The notes: a model not told the origin generated them from the letters alone. A DNA stretch of 51,523 bases from an uncultured Hyphomicrobiales bacterium (GCA_903931945.1 CAIZEI010000013.1:1-51523), one strand, 5' to 3'. Counted from the stretch's first letter, positions 26,835 through 35,500 are shown. Translations and numbers: made by a program.

Positions 26835-27308
26835 TCAATCTGGCGCGTTCTTGCCGCCAAACAGCGGATCGCGCAGCGCGTTTTGAACTTCGGCATCGCG
26901 CAGTTGGATATGAAGGCGGTTGCGCATTTCCAGCGCGATCGCGCGCGACTTGATTTGATTGTAAAAGCCTGGCGGAATTTGCCCATATTCCCATTCGCCC
27001 GCGCCGCCCTCGACGCGCGCCAGATCGTAGCCTGGCCTATCGAATTCATTGATCTCGTTGACAACCACCCAGAAGCGCTCGGCATCGAGCCCGAGATGGT
27101 CTTTCAACCGGCGCGGCACTTCGAGGCCGGTTGCGGCCTCGCGTGGCGGCGCATGGGTGATCGGCATGGTCGCCACATGAAACGCGCCGCCCCCTATTGC
27201 AGGTTCGACCGAAATGACGATGACAGCGGGACGTTCTTTGTCATCGCCATTGCTGAACAAAAAGGAATGACGGATCACCATACCGACTCGGGGTTTTGGG
27301 ATCGCCAT
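26835..27308 (-). CDS. PemK/MazF-like type II toxin
   Basis: The 157-residue protein opens with the PemK-like strand pattern VGMVIRHSFLFS and ERPAVIVIS, then has ATMPITHAPP and the C-terminal YGQIPPGFYNQIKSRA, as in the plasmid-maintenance toxin group of Hyphomicrobiales. Such proteins are usually ribosome-independent mRNA endonucleases. It starts five bases after the stop of the upstream antitoxin gene, in the usual antitoxin-first order. Activity has not been shown for this subgroup as far as I know. Confidence 0.78.
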   Translation of the reverse strand: MAIPKPRVGMVIRHSFLFSNGDDKERPAVIVISVEPAIGGGAFHVATMPITHAPPREAATGLEVPRRLKDHLGLDAERFWVVVNEINEFDRPGYDLARVEGGAGEWEYGQIPPGFYNQIKSRAIALEMRNRLHIQLRDAEVQNALRDPLFGGKNAPD

Positions 27309-27313
27309 TCCGA

Positions 27314-27601
27314 TTACTGGCTGTCGGCGTTGGGGTCGCCGTCCAGCAGCGCGTTCAGATGATCGTATTGGGGATCGACTTTCGATTCCATTAAGGCTTT
27401 CCAGAGCGCGTCCGGCATTGTCTTCAATGTGTGGGATTTGCGCAGGGTCTCGATTTGCCTGCGCATTTCTTCGAATTCGTGGGCGGAAACATAATAGCCG
27501 GTGACCCTTCCATGGTTGGTCACGGCGATCGGCTCGCGCTGAACCGTGGTATTATGCTGCCCGAAACTCTTGATAAATTCGGTCGCAGTGACGGATACCA
27601 T
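27314..27601 (-). CDS. Phd/YefM-type antitoxin
   Basis: The 95-residue protein has the Phd N-terminal DNA-binding fold (VSVTATEFIKSFGQHNTTVQREPIAVTNHGR, then VTGYYVSAHEFEEM) and a charged, probably disordered C-terminal tail that would wrap the toxin. It should neutralise the PemK-like toxin and, with it, repress the shared promoter. The upstream region contains nested palindromes overlapping a good -35/-10 pair. The ribosome site is weak (TGGAA). Confidence 0.83.
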   Translation of the reverse strand: MVSVTATEFIKSFGQHNTTVQREPIAVTNHGRVTGYYVSAHEFEEMRRQIETLRKSHTLKTMPDALWKALMESKVDPQYDHLNALLDGDPNADSQ

Positions 27602-27615
27602 GTGTCGTTCCAGGG

Positions 27616-27662
27616 AAATTCCAGATAATTTGCATTATCTGCGAATTCTGGAATTTTAGCAA
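27616..27662 (-). promoter_or_regulatory. Autoregulated promoter/operator of the toxin-antitoxin pair
   Basis: Read on the minus strand, TTGCTA (27662-27657), a 17-base spacer and GATAAT (27639-27634) form a near-consensus sigma-70 promoter. Two nested inverted repeats cover it: AAATTCCAG / CTGGAATTT (27616-27624 and 27648-27656) and CAGATAAT / ATTATCTG (27622-27629 and 27634-27641). This is the expected arrangement for Phd-family autorepression. Confidence 0.75.
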
Positions 27663-27753
27663 GGACTATGTGCATTTTTCTGAATTCGATGCGCTGACCT
27701 TTGCAACGGCGGCGCGGGAATGCCAATGGCGGGGCGTTGTAAGCGCCATTCCT

Positions 27754-29808
27754 TCACCCGCCGTCCCTGAAAAAATCATACACCAGCTTCGCCGTCGCGG
27801 CGTTCAAACCCGGCGTTTTGGCAAGGTCTTCAAGCCCGGCGCGCGAAATCGCCTTGGCGGTCCCAAAGGCGTTGAGCAGCGCGCGTTTGCGCGTGGGGCC
27901 GATACCCGGAATGTCGTCGAGCGGATTTTTGACGAATTCCTTCTTGCGTTTGGCCCGATGCGTTCCGATGGCGAAGCGATGCGCCTCGTCGCGCAGGCGC
28001 TGGGCGAAATACAGGGCGGGGTCGCGCGGCGGCAGGCGGAAGGGCTCCTTCCCCTCGACACAAAAAGTCTCGCGTCCGGCGTCGCGGTCCACGCCCTTGG
28101 CGATCGAGGCCAGAGCGACGCCCGTTACGCCGAGTTCAGCGAAAATCGCCTTTGCCGCTTCGAACTGGCCGCGCCCGCCATCAATCAGCACAAGGTCTGG
28201 CTTTGCGGGAAAGGAATCGGGATCGGGGGTTCCCTCACCCTGAGGAGCCGCCAAAGGCGGCGTCTCGAAGGGCGAGGGAGCAGAAGCCTCCTCCTTCATC
28301 AAACGTGCAAACCGCCGGCGCAGAACCTCGCGCATCATGCCAAAATCATCGCCTGGCGTGATCGCCTCTGATTTGATGTTGAACGTGCGGTAATGCGCCT
28401 TTACAAAACCCTGCGCGCCCGCAACAACCATCGCGCCGATGGCGTTGGTCCCCATGATGTGGGAATTGTCGTAGATCTCGATGCGGCGTGGCGGCGCAGC
28501 CAGCCCCAGCGCCGCTCCAAAAGCCGCCAACAGCTTTTCCTGGCTTGCTGCGTCCTGCAATTTTCGTGAAAGAGTCTCGCGTCCATTCTGCGCGGCATGG
28601 TCAACGAGTTCGCGGCGCTCGCCGCGTTGGGGTGTCGCGATCTCGACCTTGCGGCCCGCGCGCGCTGACAGCGCCTCGGCGAGAAGATCGCGGCTTTCAA
28701 TCTCATGACTGAGCAGCACGAGGCGGGCCGACGGCTTGTCGGAATAGAATTGCGCGAGGAAGGCGTCGAGAACTTCGCCCGGGCTCAGGGAACGGTCGGC
28801 GCGCGGAAAATAGATGCGATTGCCCCAGTTTTGATGCGCGCGAAAGAAAAACACCTCGATGGCGAATTGCCCGCCTTCCTGGCAAATGGCGAAAACATCC
28901 GCCTCCTCGACGATTTTGGGATTGATCCCTTGCGTTCCCTGAATCGCCGACAGCGCCGTGATGCGATCGCGCAGGCGCGCGGCGCGCTCAAATTCCAGCG
29001 CTTCGGATGCTTGCGTCATTTCGACGGCGAGGCGATCGCGCACCGTTCGACTTTTACCTGACAGAAAATCCCGCGCCTCCCCCACAAGCGCTGCATAGTC
29101 CTCGCTGGAGACCTCGTTCGTGCAAGGACCCGCGCAACGCTTGATCTGCCAGAGGAGACAGGGCCGCGTGCGATTGTCGAAATAGGAATCCGAACAGGTT
29201 CGGATCAGGAAGGCGCGCTGCAAGGCGGCCAATGTGCGATTGACAGCGCCGACATTGGCGAAAGGGCCGAAATAGTCGCCCTTGCGGCTGCGCGCGCCAC
29301 GATGCTTGGTCAGTTGCGCAGCGGCATGATCGCCCGTCAGCAGGATATAGGGAAAGGATTTGTCGTCGCGCAACAGCACGTTGAAGCGCGGCTTCATCTG
29401 CTTGATATAATTGGCCTCCAGCAGCAAGGCCTCGGTTTCGGTTGCGGTCGACACAAAAACCATCGACGCGGTGAGCGAGATCATGCGCGCAATGCGATTG
29501 GAATGGCCCTCGCCGCGCGCATAACTCGCAATGCGTTTCCTGATCGACCGCGCCTTGCCGACGTAAAGAACCTCGCTATCCCCCGAAATCATGCGGTAAA
29601 CGCCGGGGCCCGTCGGCGCCTGCGCGAGATAGCCGCGAATGACATCGACGCCGCGATTGAGCGAGGCGGGGCTCGCCTCCTCCGCAAGATCGAGGTCGAG
29701 ACTGGGCCCGGCCTCCAGAGCGCTCGTGTCATCCTCGTCCGGCTGTTCGGGCGGGGCGTCGACGGCGGGCGTGGCGTTTTTTTCGTCGCGGGGCGGGCGG
29801 CTGGTCAT
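27754..29808 (-). CDS. uvrC: Excinuclease ABC subunit C
   Basis: The 684-residue UvrC makes both incisions in nucleotide excision repair. It has the GIY-YIG nuclease ([26 protein letters not shown]; about 68-150), a cysteine region ([13 protein letters not shown]), the UVR motif (about 265-300), the RNase H-like domain with IYDNSH and LIDGGRGQ, and a C-terminal helix-hairpin-helix pair ([30 protein letters not shown]). The first 60 residues are acidic and not conserved. Between the two RNase H motifs, residues about 510-527 ([16 protein letters not shown]) are encoded by a palindromic repeat inserted in frame; the reading frame remains open. Confidence 0.97.
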   Translation of the reverse strand: MTSRPPRDEKNATPAVDAPPEQPDEDDTSALEAGPSLDLDLAEEASPASLNRGVDVIRGYLAQAPTGPGVYRMISGDSEVLYVGKARSIRKRIASYARGEGHSNRIARMISLTASMVFVSTATETEALLLEANYIKQMKPRFNVLLRDDKSFPYILLTGDHAAAQLTKHRGARSRKGDYFGPFANVGAVNRTLAALQRAFLIRTCSDSYFDNRTRPCLLWQIKRCAGPCTNEVSSEDYAALVGEARDFLSGKSRTVRDRLAVEMTQASEALEFERAARLRDRITALSAIQGTQGINPKIVEEADVFAICQEGGQFAIEVFFFRAHQNWGNRIYFPRADRSLSPGEVLDAFLAQFYSDKPSARLVLLSHEIESRDLLAEALSARAGRKVEIATPQRGERRELVDHAAQNGRETLSRKLQDAASQEKLLAAFGAALGLAAPPRRIEIYDNSHIMGTNAIGAMVVAGAQGFVKAHYRTFNIKSEAITPGDDFGMMREVLRRRFARLMKEEASAPSPFETPPLAAPQGEGTPDPDSFPAKPDLVLIDGGRGQFEAAKAIFAELGVTGVALASIAKGVDRDAGRETFCVEGKEPFRLPPRDPALYFAQRLRDEAHRFAIGTHRAKRKKEFVKNPLDDIPGIGPTRKRALLNAFGTAKAISRAGLEDLAKTPGLNAATAKLVYDFFRDGG
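28229..28281. repeat. Interspersed palindromic repeat, copy 1, inside uvrC
   Basis: A 53-bp hairpin-forming element runs from GTTCCCTCACCC to GGGCGAGGGAGC, with an internal stem GCCGCC / GGCGGC. It matches copy 2 (35448-35500) at 44 of 53 positions. It lies entirely inside uvrC and is read through in frame as part of a linker. Confidence 0.85.
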
Positions 29809-29877
29809 GCCAGTGATTTAGCAGTTTGGCGCGCGGGGATACAAACCCTGCGCGACGCGCCCGTTTTCAGGCCGGGA

Positions 29878-30951
29878 CTACTTGCGCCGACTGATATTCA
29901 CCTCTGTGTTGAAGCATGTGGGCTCGCGATAGGTCTTCGAAACCGTGACGATTCCGGGGTTTTCATCCTTCAGCGCCTGAAACAGCGGCTCGGTCGCCCG
30001 CCAGAGGTCGTTGCGGGCGGCGTCGTGATGGCCCGGCATATAGACATCGGGGCGGTAGGTGCGCATGTGTTCGAGCGCCTGTTCGGCGTTCAGCGTGTTG
30101 AGGTAGGACGCCGCGACCGCGATCAGCCCGAGATCGACAGGACCGGACCGCTCCATCGCGGCTTTTTCGTAGTCGGTGACGCGCCCGCCGCTGTCGCGAA
30201 ACAATATCCTGAAGCCCGTATCGAGAGTGATCAGATAGGCGATCGTACCGTCGGCGATGACGCGCCGGTCGGACGAACCGCGCTGATGAATGCCGGCCTG
30301 TTCAGCCAGTTCGTCTTCGGTCGGGGCTTTGGCCGTGCGTTTGAGCGCAACCGAGAAAGCATCGACAAGGGTTGGCGGCGGCTCGCCGTGGCGACCCAGA
30401 ATGGGCTCGACCCTGAAGGATCCGAATTGCAGGGTCTCACCCCCCTTGCCGGTCACGACATGGACCTGTTTGGGGTCGATCGGCTGGGTCGCGAGCTTTT
30501 CGGCGGTCACCGGGGCGCCAACAACCGGCGCGCCGGTGCGCGCGGCGATGGCTGCGGCGTCCGCCATATGGTCAAAATGGCCGTGACCGATCAGAATTGC
30601 ATCGACTTTCTTGACGTCGTCGGCATGAAATCCCAGCGACGGATAGATGTGGCCGCGGTCAAAAAAGGCGTCGAGCAGCAGGATTTGCCCGTTATAGACC
30701 AGCTCGTAATTGGTGTACCCGGTCCAGCGCACGACGAGCGTATGGGGGTCGCGCGGCATCGGACCGCCGCTCGAGGCAAGAACCGAAACATGGCAGGCCG
30801 GATCGCGCGGCGCTGTGGCATAGGCTGCATCGCCATCGAGCGCCTCGTTTTGTTCCGCGCGCGGGTCCTCGAAGGGGCGTGCGACGGCGCGCGGAGAACT
30901 GGCCGCGACCAGCAGCGATACGACGGCGGCAAGCGACAGCCAACGTTTCAT
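29878..30951 (-). CDS. Secreted metallo-beta-lactamase-fold hydrolase
   Basis: The 357-residue protein has a signal peptide (MKRWLSLAAVVSLLVAASS, cleavage near AVA) and an MBL-fold domain with the metal motif GHGHFDH (about residues 121-127), later metal ligands in the LGRHGE and TLDTG regions, and GHHDAARND near the C-terminus. It resembles the lactonase/UlaG-like branch rather than true beta-lactamases. A periplasmic location is likely. GGGAGG precedes the ATG. It is divergent from the lipoprotein gene at 31139. The substrate is unknown. Confidence 0.85.
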   Translation of the reverse strand: MKRWLSLAAVVSLLVAASSPRAVARPFEDPRAEQNEALDGDAAYATAPRDPACHVSVLASSGGPMPRDPHTLVVRWTGYTNYELVYNGQILLLDAFFDRGHIYPSLGFHADDVKKVDAILIGHGHFDHMADAAAIAARTGAPVVGAPVTAEKLATQPIDPKQVHVVTGKGGETLQFGSFRVEPILGRHGEPPPTLVDAFSVALKRTAKAPTEDELAEQAGIHQRGSSDRRVIADGTIAYLITLDTGFRILFRDSGGRVTDYEKAAMERSGPVDLGLIAVAASYLNTLNAEQALEHMRTYRPDVYMPGHHDAARNDLWRATEPLFQALKDENPGIVTVSKTYREPTCFNTEVNISRRK

Positions 30952-31138
30952 ACATTCCCTCCCGGCATCTTGCGGACGCGTCTCTGCGGCGCATGTTGAT
31001 TCTTATACCAAACGTCGCCCCGCGCGAAAGCAATCAGCACCGGCGCGCGGCGGCCCCCAGCTGGACCCGACAGCAAAATCGCGATAGCAAGGATTTGTTA
31101 ATCAAACGGCGGGGGCCGTTGGCGGCGCTGAGGCGGGC

Positions 31139-31774
31139 ATGGCTGAGTTTTTTACGCGCTGGAGCGTTGTTGTCCCGCGCCGCACGGGGTTAGCTCTGGT
31201 TTTGGCGTTGACAGGCGGCCTCGCCGGTTGCGCCGACCAAGGCCCTGTCGCACTCTTGCTGACGCCAGAACCGCCGCCCCCGCCGCGATATGCCGCGCGC
31301 CCGGGCGTGAGCCCGCGCGCCGCGCCGCTGGCTCTGCTTCAGGTTGAAGGCGCGCCTGAAGCGATTGCCGGACGCTTCCTGCACGAAACCGGCGTCGCCG
31401 CCGCGCGCCGCGAGGTCGTCCCGAGCGATTTGCAGACTGCCGCCTATGTCGCGCGTGGATATCTCTCAGCCTATCCGGTTGACGGCGGCGCCACCATCGT
31501 TTGTGTGTGGGATCTTTACGACAACCGACGCCAACGCGTGCAGCGCCTGCAGGATTATGTCGTTGTGCGAACGCCGAATGGCGACGCCTGGTCAGCGGCG
31601 GACGACAAGGCGATCGCCGTGCTGGCGGATCGCGCGGCGGACAGTCTGGCGGCGGCGCTCACAAATACGCCAGAAGCCATTGCGGCGAGCGGAGCCGGCG
31701 CCGTTGTGGCGGCGGACCTTTCATCGAGGTCGCCGATACGTGGGCAGGCGGCGCCGTCAAACGCGCTCCGTTGA
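31139..31774 (+). CDS. Hypothetical lipoprotein
   Basis: The 211-residue protein has a lipoprotein signal ending in LTGGLAGC (Cys31), a Pro/Ala-rich linker (EPPPPPRYAA) and a globular part with ATIVCVWDLYDNRRQRVQRL, similar to small conserved outer-membrane or periplasmic lipoproteins of Hyphomicrobiales. I do not recognise a function. GAGG lies five bases before the ATG. It precedes prs by about 145 bp on the same strand. Confidence 0.72.
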   Translation: MAEFFTRWSVVVPRRTGLALVLALTGGLAGCADQGPVALLLTPEPPPPPRYAARPGVSPRAAPLALLQVEGAPEAIAGRFLHETGVAAARREVVPSDLQTAAYVARGYLSAYPVDGGATIVCVWDLYDNRRQRVQRLQDYVVVRTPNGDAWSAADDKAIAVLADRAADSLAAALTNTPEAIAASGAGAVVAADLSSRSPIRGQAAPSNALR

Positions 31775-31919
31775 ATGTTTCCTGCTGAATACGGCGCCAA
31801 TCCGTCGTCGCGCGTTCACCTTTTCGGTGGATGACTGGTTGTCATGTAAACGCCGTATTGTTTCGGCGGCTTCAACTTGGTAAGACCACCGCATTGCAGC
31901 ATCCAGCGGGAACAAAGTC

Positions 31920-32864
31920 ATGGCCAACCCAATGAAAATATTGGCCGGCAACGCAAACCGCCCGCTGACCGAGGCGATCGCCGCCTATATCGGCCTGCCC
32001 CTGTGCAAATGCCACGTGCGGCGTTTTGCGGACATGGAGATTTTCGTCGAAATCCTGGAAAATGTCCGCGGCGCGGATGCGTTCATCGTTCAGTCGACAT
32101 CGTTTCCGACCAACGATCACATGATGGAACTGCTGATTATGACCGACGCCTTGCGCCGCGCCTCCGCGCGCCGCATCACCGCCGTCATGCCCTATTTCGG
32201 CTATGCGAGGCAGGACCGCAAGGCCGGCCCCCGCACGCCGATCTCGGCCAAGCTGGTCGCCAATCTCATCACCCGCGCGGGCGCCGACCGCGTGCTGACG
32301 GTGGACCTGCACGCAGGGCAGATCCAGGGGTTCTTCGATATCCCGCTCGACAATCTGTTCGCCGCGCCCAGTATGGCGAAAGATATTCAGGATCGGCTTG
32401 ACCGCTCCAATGTCACTGTTGTTTCGCCTGACGTTGGCGGCGTTGTGCGCGCCCGAGCCCTTGCCAAACGGATCGACGCGCCGCTCGCGATCGTCGACAA
32501 GCGCCGCGAACGGGCCGGCGAATCCGAAGTGATGAACATCATCGGCGATGTCAGAGGCCGCAGTTGCATCCTCATCGACGATATCGTGGATTCCGGCGGC
32601 ACATTGTGCAACGCCGCCGAAGCCCTGCTGGCGGACGGCGCCAAGGATGTGCGCGCCTATATTACGCACGGCGTCCTGTCCGGCGGCGCGGTGGCGCGCA
32701 TCGCGTCCTCCAAGCTGCTGGAACTCGTGCTGACAGACACAATACAGCCGACGGAAGCTGTGCGGGTCGCCCGCAACATCAGGGTCCTTTCCATCGCGCC
32801 GCTGATTGGCGAAGCCATCGCCCGCACCGCCAAGGAAGAAAGCGTATCGAGCCTGTGGGATTAA
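31920..32864 (+). CDS. prs: Ribose-phosphate pyrophosphokinase
   Basis: The 314-residue PRPP synthetase matches the family length. It has the ATP/ribose-5-phosphate region ([20 protein letters not shown]), [18 protein letters not shown], the flexible-loop lysine/arginine segment (IVDKRRE) and the PRPP-binding loop [19 protein letters not shown]. It makes PRPP for nucleotide, histidine and tryptophan synthesis. A GGAA element precedes the ATG at 31920. Downstream, an AT-richer region begins. Confidence 0.97.
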   Translation: MANPMKILAGNANRPLTEAIAAYIGLPLCKCHVRRFADMEIFVEILENVRGADAFIVQSTSFPTNDHMMELLIMTDALRRASARRITAVMPYFGYARQDRKAGPRTPISAKLVANLITRAGADRVLTVDLHAGQIQGFFDIPLDNLFAAPSMAKDIQDRLDRSNVTVVSPDVGGVVRARALAKRIDAPLAIVDKRRERAGESEVMNIIGDVRGRSCILIDDIVDSGGTLCNAAEALLADGAKDVRAYITHGVLSGGAVARIASSKLLELVLTDTIQPTEAVRVARNIRVLSIAPLIGEAIARTAKEESVSSLWD

Positions 32865-32930
32865 AATTTTGAGTACCTTGCCCCACGTTATCGGCATTAA
32901 ATTTAAGTCGAAAACACTGAATTGGTCAGC

Positions 32931-32958
32931 TTGAAATTTATCGAAAAAGGAATATTTT
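32931..32958 (+). promoter_or_regulatory. Candidate promoter of the membrane protein/pYEATS cassette
   Basis: TTGAAA (32931-32936), a 16-base spacer and TATTTT (32953-32958) resemble a sigma-70 promoter about 95 bp before the first gene. An imperfect inverted repeat (TAAATTTAAG / CTTGAAATTTA, about 32897-32940) just upstream may serve as the prs terminator. Confidence 0.4.
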
Positions 32959-32961
32959 GAG

Positions 32962-32976
32962 TTAATGAATCCTTAA
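32962..32976. promoter_or_regulatory. CtrA-type site TTAA-N7-TTAA upstream of the pYEATS cassette
   Basis: Two TTAA half-sites are separated by TGAATCC, four bases downstream of the candidate -10. The spacing fits CtrA, but this region is AT-rich, so a chance match is more likely than for the other two sites. Confidence 0.3.
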
Positions 32977-33051
32977 AATGGCTGCGATCTGATTGACTAT
33001 GGATTTAATCGCGGACGTTCGACTTGGACAATACCAAACGGGGGACCGCCG

Positions 33052-33684
33052 ATGAACGAAGCGACATTGCTCCCCTTGTTACAACAGGGTGATCATTATG
33101 TTCTTCGCAAGCTCGCCAACGAACTGCTGCCATGGATGATGGGCGGCCAAGCTCTTGGCAAACAATGGTTTGTTCGTCTTGCATCAGTTTATGGCTATAT
33201 AGGCGACATTGGCGCAGCCATGGCGGGACTTGGCATCGGATCTCCGATTGTCAAATTAATGCAGGGTGGAGCACAAAGCGGCGAGAGCTTTTTCACCATT
33301 ATCCGCTCCGCGCTGCCGCCGGAATGGTACGCTGTCGCAATTGCGGGCGGATTGTTATATGTTCTCATGCGTGTCATCATGCAGCAACAAAATGTAACGG
33401 CGCGGGCTTTGCTGGCGCGAGAATATTCCAAGGCATTCAAGGCGTCGTACGCTCAGCTCCTGCAGGCCCTTGCGCAATCGGACCCCATGCCCCAAATAGT
33501 CCTTATACAGAAATCCGTCGATGACCGCGTCCAGGAAGCTATCAAGAACGAAGTTTGGCCGTTTGAAAACCTGTTGCCCGATACGCCCTACGTTCAACAA
33601 CAGGTGTTTCAGGCCGTCGCCGACTTTCGCACTCGCTTCATGGGTGCGTGGACGCCGGCGCCTGTAACGGAGCGAAGAATATGA
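33052..33684 (+). CDS. Single-pass membrane protein of unknown function, partner of pYEATS protein
   Basis: The 210-residue protein is not recognised. Residues 1-90 are amphipathic with glycine-rich stretches (SVYGYIGDIGAAMAGLGIG). A clear membrane helix covers about 92-110 (WYAVAIAGGLLYVLMRVIM), and the rest is a helical, charged, probably cytoplasmic region (ARALLAREYSKAFKASYAQL onward). GGGGGA precedes the ATG by seven bases. Its stop overlaps the start of the next gene (ATGA), so the two products are made together. By analogy with sensor/effector pairs in prokaryotic conflict systems it could be a membrane effector; this is inference. Confidence 0.75.
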   Translation: MNEATLLPLLQQGDHYVLRKLANELLPWMMGGQALGKQWFVRLASVYGYIGDIGAAMAGLGIGSPIVKLMQGGAQSGESFFTIIRSALPPEWYAVAIAGGLLYVLMRVIMQQQNVTARALLAREYSKAFKASYAQLLQALAQSDPMPQIVLIQKSVDDRVQEAIKNEVWPFENLLPDTPYVQQQVFQAVADFRTRFMGAWTPAPVTERRI

Positions 33685-34058
33685 GACCTGTTGAACCGCC
33701 TCGATTGATCGCGCGTTTCGAGACCGACGAACGGGGAGCGCCCTCTTTCCTCCCGGGCAAGAATCTCCGCCACTACAAAATTGTCCTTGAAGTAGAAAAC
33801 CCGCCGCCTGACGCCTACGCCGCAACCTTTGAGCTTGACCCTACCTACTATGATCCGGTCAGAACCATTTCTCCGGATCATGATGGCAAATTTCGATTGG
33901 AGATGGCCTCTTATGGCGACTATCCAGTGACGGTCAAAATGCGGACGAAACAAGGCGAAGTCCCGCTCATCAACACGCTGTCGCAAGCATTGGAAAATGC
34001 GCAGCAAAGCGGTGCGCCCGCAATTACAGAAGCGATCAGTTATATAGCCAACCACTAA
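33681..34058 (+). CDS. Prokaryotic YEATS (pYEATS)-like domain protein
   Basis: The 125-residue single-domain protein matches the YEATS beta-sandwich pattern: first strand HYKIVLEVE (31-39), the signature FELDPTYYDPVR (50-61; eukaryotic form F-x-L-H-x-S-F/Y-x-x-P-x-R), and the strand FRLEMASYGDYPVTVKM (71-87; eukaryotic form with GWGEF/GYAGF). Tyr56 and Tyr78 fall at the positions of the aromatic acyl-lysine cage of YEATS readers. Prokaryotic YEATS domains have been proposed in predicted immune/conflict systems. It is translationally coupled to the preceding membrane protein. The ATG at 33681 is chosen from the ATGA overlap. Confidence 0.75.
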   Translation: MRPVEPPRLIARFETDERGAPSFLPGKNLRHYKIVLEVENPPPDAYAATFELDPTYYDPVRTISPDHDGKFRLEMASYGDYPVTVKMRTKQGEVPLINTLSQALENAQQSGAPAITEAISYIANH

Positions 34059-34059
34059 T

Positions 34060-34178
34060 TGTCTGTCCAGGAACAAATATCGTAAAATCAAGCATTTTTG
34101 TCCTTCCCGCGTTCGCTGGGATAACGGCCGCCGGGGTCCTGAACGCCATATTCCCAGTGCTTTCTTCCCGGACAGACA
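34060..34178. mobile_element. MITE-like element with 14-bp terminal inverted repeats
   Basis: TGTCTGTCCAGGAA at the left end and its complement TTCCCGGACAGACA at the right end (one mismatch) bound a 119-bp non-coding segment. CTAA occurs just outside both ends (one extra T on the left), a possible target duplication that would include the TAA stop of the pYEATS gene. There is no transposase, so it would be mobilised in trans. Confidence 0.6.
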
Positions 34179-34288
34179 CTAAGTCGGGCAATAAAGGGAA
34201 GACGGCAACCTTTACAAGCTGTGGTCTATATTCCACGCCCTGCATGGAGGGTCGGCGCGCGCAGTCGCCATTTGACCCGAATTCGCGC

Positions 34289-34309
34289 TTGACCTATCAG
34301 CATTGATAG
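34289..34309 (+). promoter_or_regulatory. Possible -35 with overlapping operator upstream of the LLM oxidoreductase gene
   Basis: TTGACC (34289-34294) overlaps the inverted repeat CTATCA-GCAT-TGATAG (34294-34309), about 75 bp before the ATG. No good -10 is evident. The rest of the gap 34179-34381 shows nothing else recognisable. Confidence 0.3.
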
Positions 34310-34381
34310 ATGCTACGCCGCGAGTGACCGGCGACTTCGGCATCCTTCAGACAAAGCGGCAATTTCGGCAAGCGGGGAAAC

Positions 34382-35425
34382 ATGAAAGCGGGTTTATTCG
34401 ACCATATCGGCCGTTCGGACGGGTCCTTGGCCAATCTTTTCGACGAACGGCTTGAGTTCTATTCCGCCGCCGACGAAGCCGGGTTCTGGTGCATGCATCT
34501 GGCCGAGCATCACGCCTCGCCGGTCAATATGGCGCCCTCGCCGGGCCTGTTTCTCGCCGCGCTGGCGCGCCAGACGCGCAACATGCGGCTGGGGCCGCTG
34601 TGCTATCTACTGACGCTCTATTCGCCGCTGCGGATGATGGAGGAAATCTCCATGCTCGACCATTTGAGCCATGGTCGGCTGGAGGTCGGCGTCGGGCGCG
34701 GCGTTTCGCCGTTCGAACTTGGTTTTCACAACATTGACCATACCAAATCGCGCGACATGTTTATCGACGCATGGAATTGCATTCGCGCCGGGTTGGATTC
34801 CGAAACGCTGACCTACGAAGGCCCCTACTACAAATACACAGATGTGCCGGTTGAGTTGCATCCCCTGCAAAAGCCCTGGCCTGCCTTCTGGTATGGCTCA
34901 TCCAACACCATTGGCGCGACCTGGGCGGGCGAACACGGGCTGCATTTCACCGCCAATGGCCCCACGGCTTTCGCCAAAACCAATATCGAGGCCTATCGCG
35001 TTGCGCTCGCCAAACGCGGCGGCGCCGAACAGCCGAAATCGGAATTCAAAGGCGGCGCTGCCATTGGCGCGCTTCGCAATATTGTCATTGCCGACACTGA
35101 CGCGGATGCGATGCGCATCGCCCGTCCGGCGGCGGAAAAACATCTGGCGCAGCTCAACCATCTCAGATCGACGCGCGGATCGGCTGAATTCACCAATCGA
35201 CTGAATGTGCCCCGCGCCGCGAGCCTCGAAGGCATGATCGAGGAAGGCACCTATCTCATCGGCACGCCACAAACCGTGCTGAAGGGCTTGCGCGCGCAGG
35301 CCGATGAACTCGGCACAAATTACATTCTCGCCTATATGATGTTCGGCGACATGCCGCTTGCCGACGCCATGCGTTCACTGCGTCTGTTCAAGACCGAAAT
35401 CATGCCGGTTCTCGCGAGTTGGTGA
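34382..35425 (+). CDS. LLM class (luciferase-like) flavin-dependent monooxygenase
   Basis: The 347-residue protein has the bacterial-luciferase TIM barrel with motifs FWCMHLAEHH, LGPLCYLLTLYSPLRMMEEI, LDHLSHGRLEVGVGRG and ILAYMMFGDMPL near the end. Such enzymes use FMNH2 from a separate reductase to oxygenate small organic substrates (alkanes, sulfonates, limonene and similar). No flavin reductase is adjacent. A GGGGAAAC ribosome site sits close to the ATG. It stands alone, with repeats on its downstream side. The substrate is unknown. Confidence 0.88.
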   Translation: MKAGLFDHIGRSDGSLANLFDERLEFYSAADEAGFWCMHLAEHHASPVNMAPSPGLFLAALARQTRNMRLGPLCYLLTLYSPLRMMEEISMLDHLSHGRLEVGVGRGVSPFELGFHNIDHTKSRDMFIDAWNCIRAGLDSETLTYEGPYYKYTDVPVELHPLQKPWPAFWYGSSNTIGATWAGEHGLHFTANGPTAFAKTNIEAYRVALAKRGGAEQPKSEFKGGAAIGALRNIVIADTDADAMRIARPAAEKHLAQLNHLRSTRGSAEFTNRLNVPRAASLEGMIEEGTYLIGTPQTVLKGLRAQADELGTNYILAYMMFGDMPLADAMRSLRLFKTEIMPVLASW

Positions 35426-35447
35426 GGCGGGGGAGCATCGATTAAAA

Positions 35448-35500
35448 GTTCCCTCATGCTGAGGAGCCGCTGAAAGCGGCGTGCCGAAGCGCGAGGGAAC
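35448..35500. repeat. Interspersed palindromic repeat, copy 2
   Basis: A 53-bp element with terminal inverted repeat GTTCCCTC / GAGGGAAC and internal stem GCCGC / GCGGC lies 22 bp after the LLM gene stop. It matches the uvrC copy at 44 of 53 bases and forms an inverted pair with copy 3. Confidence 0.88.

Noticed and set aside
29302..30999. A 565-codon open frame on the plus strand across uvrC and the MBL-fold gene
   Set aside because: It is antisense to two well-supported genes, rich in Arg/Gly/Ala with no family motif; high-GC third-position bias produces such shadows.
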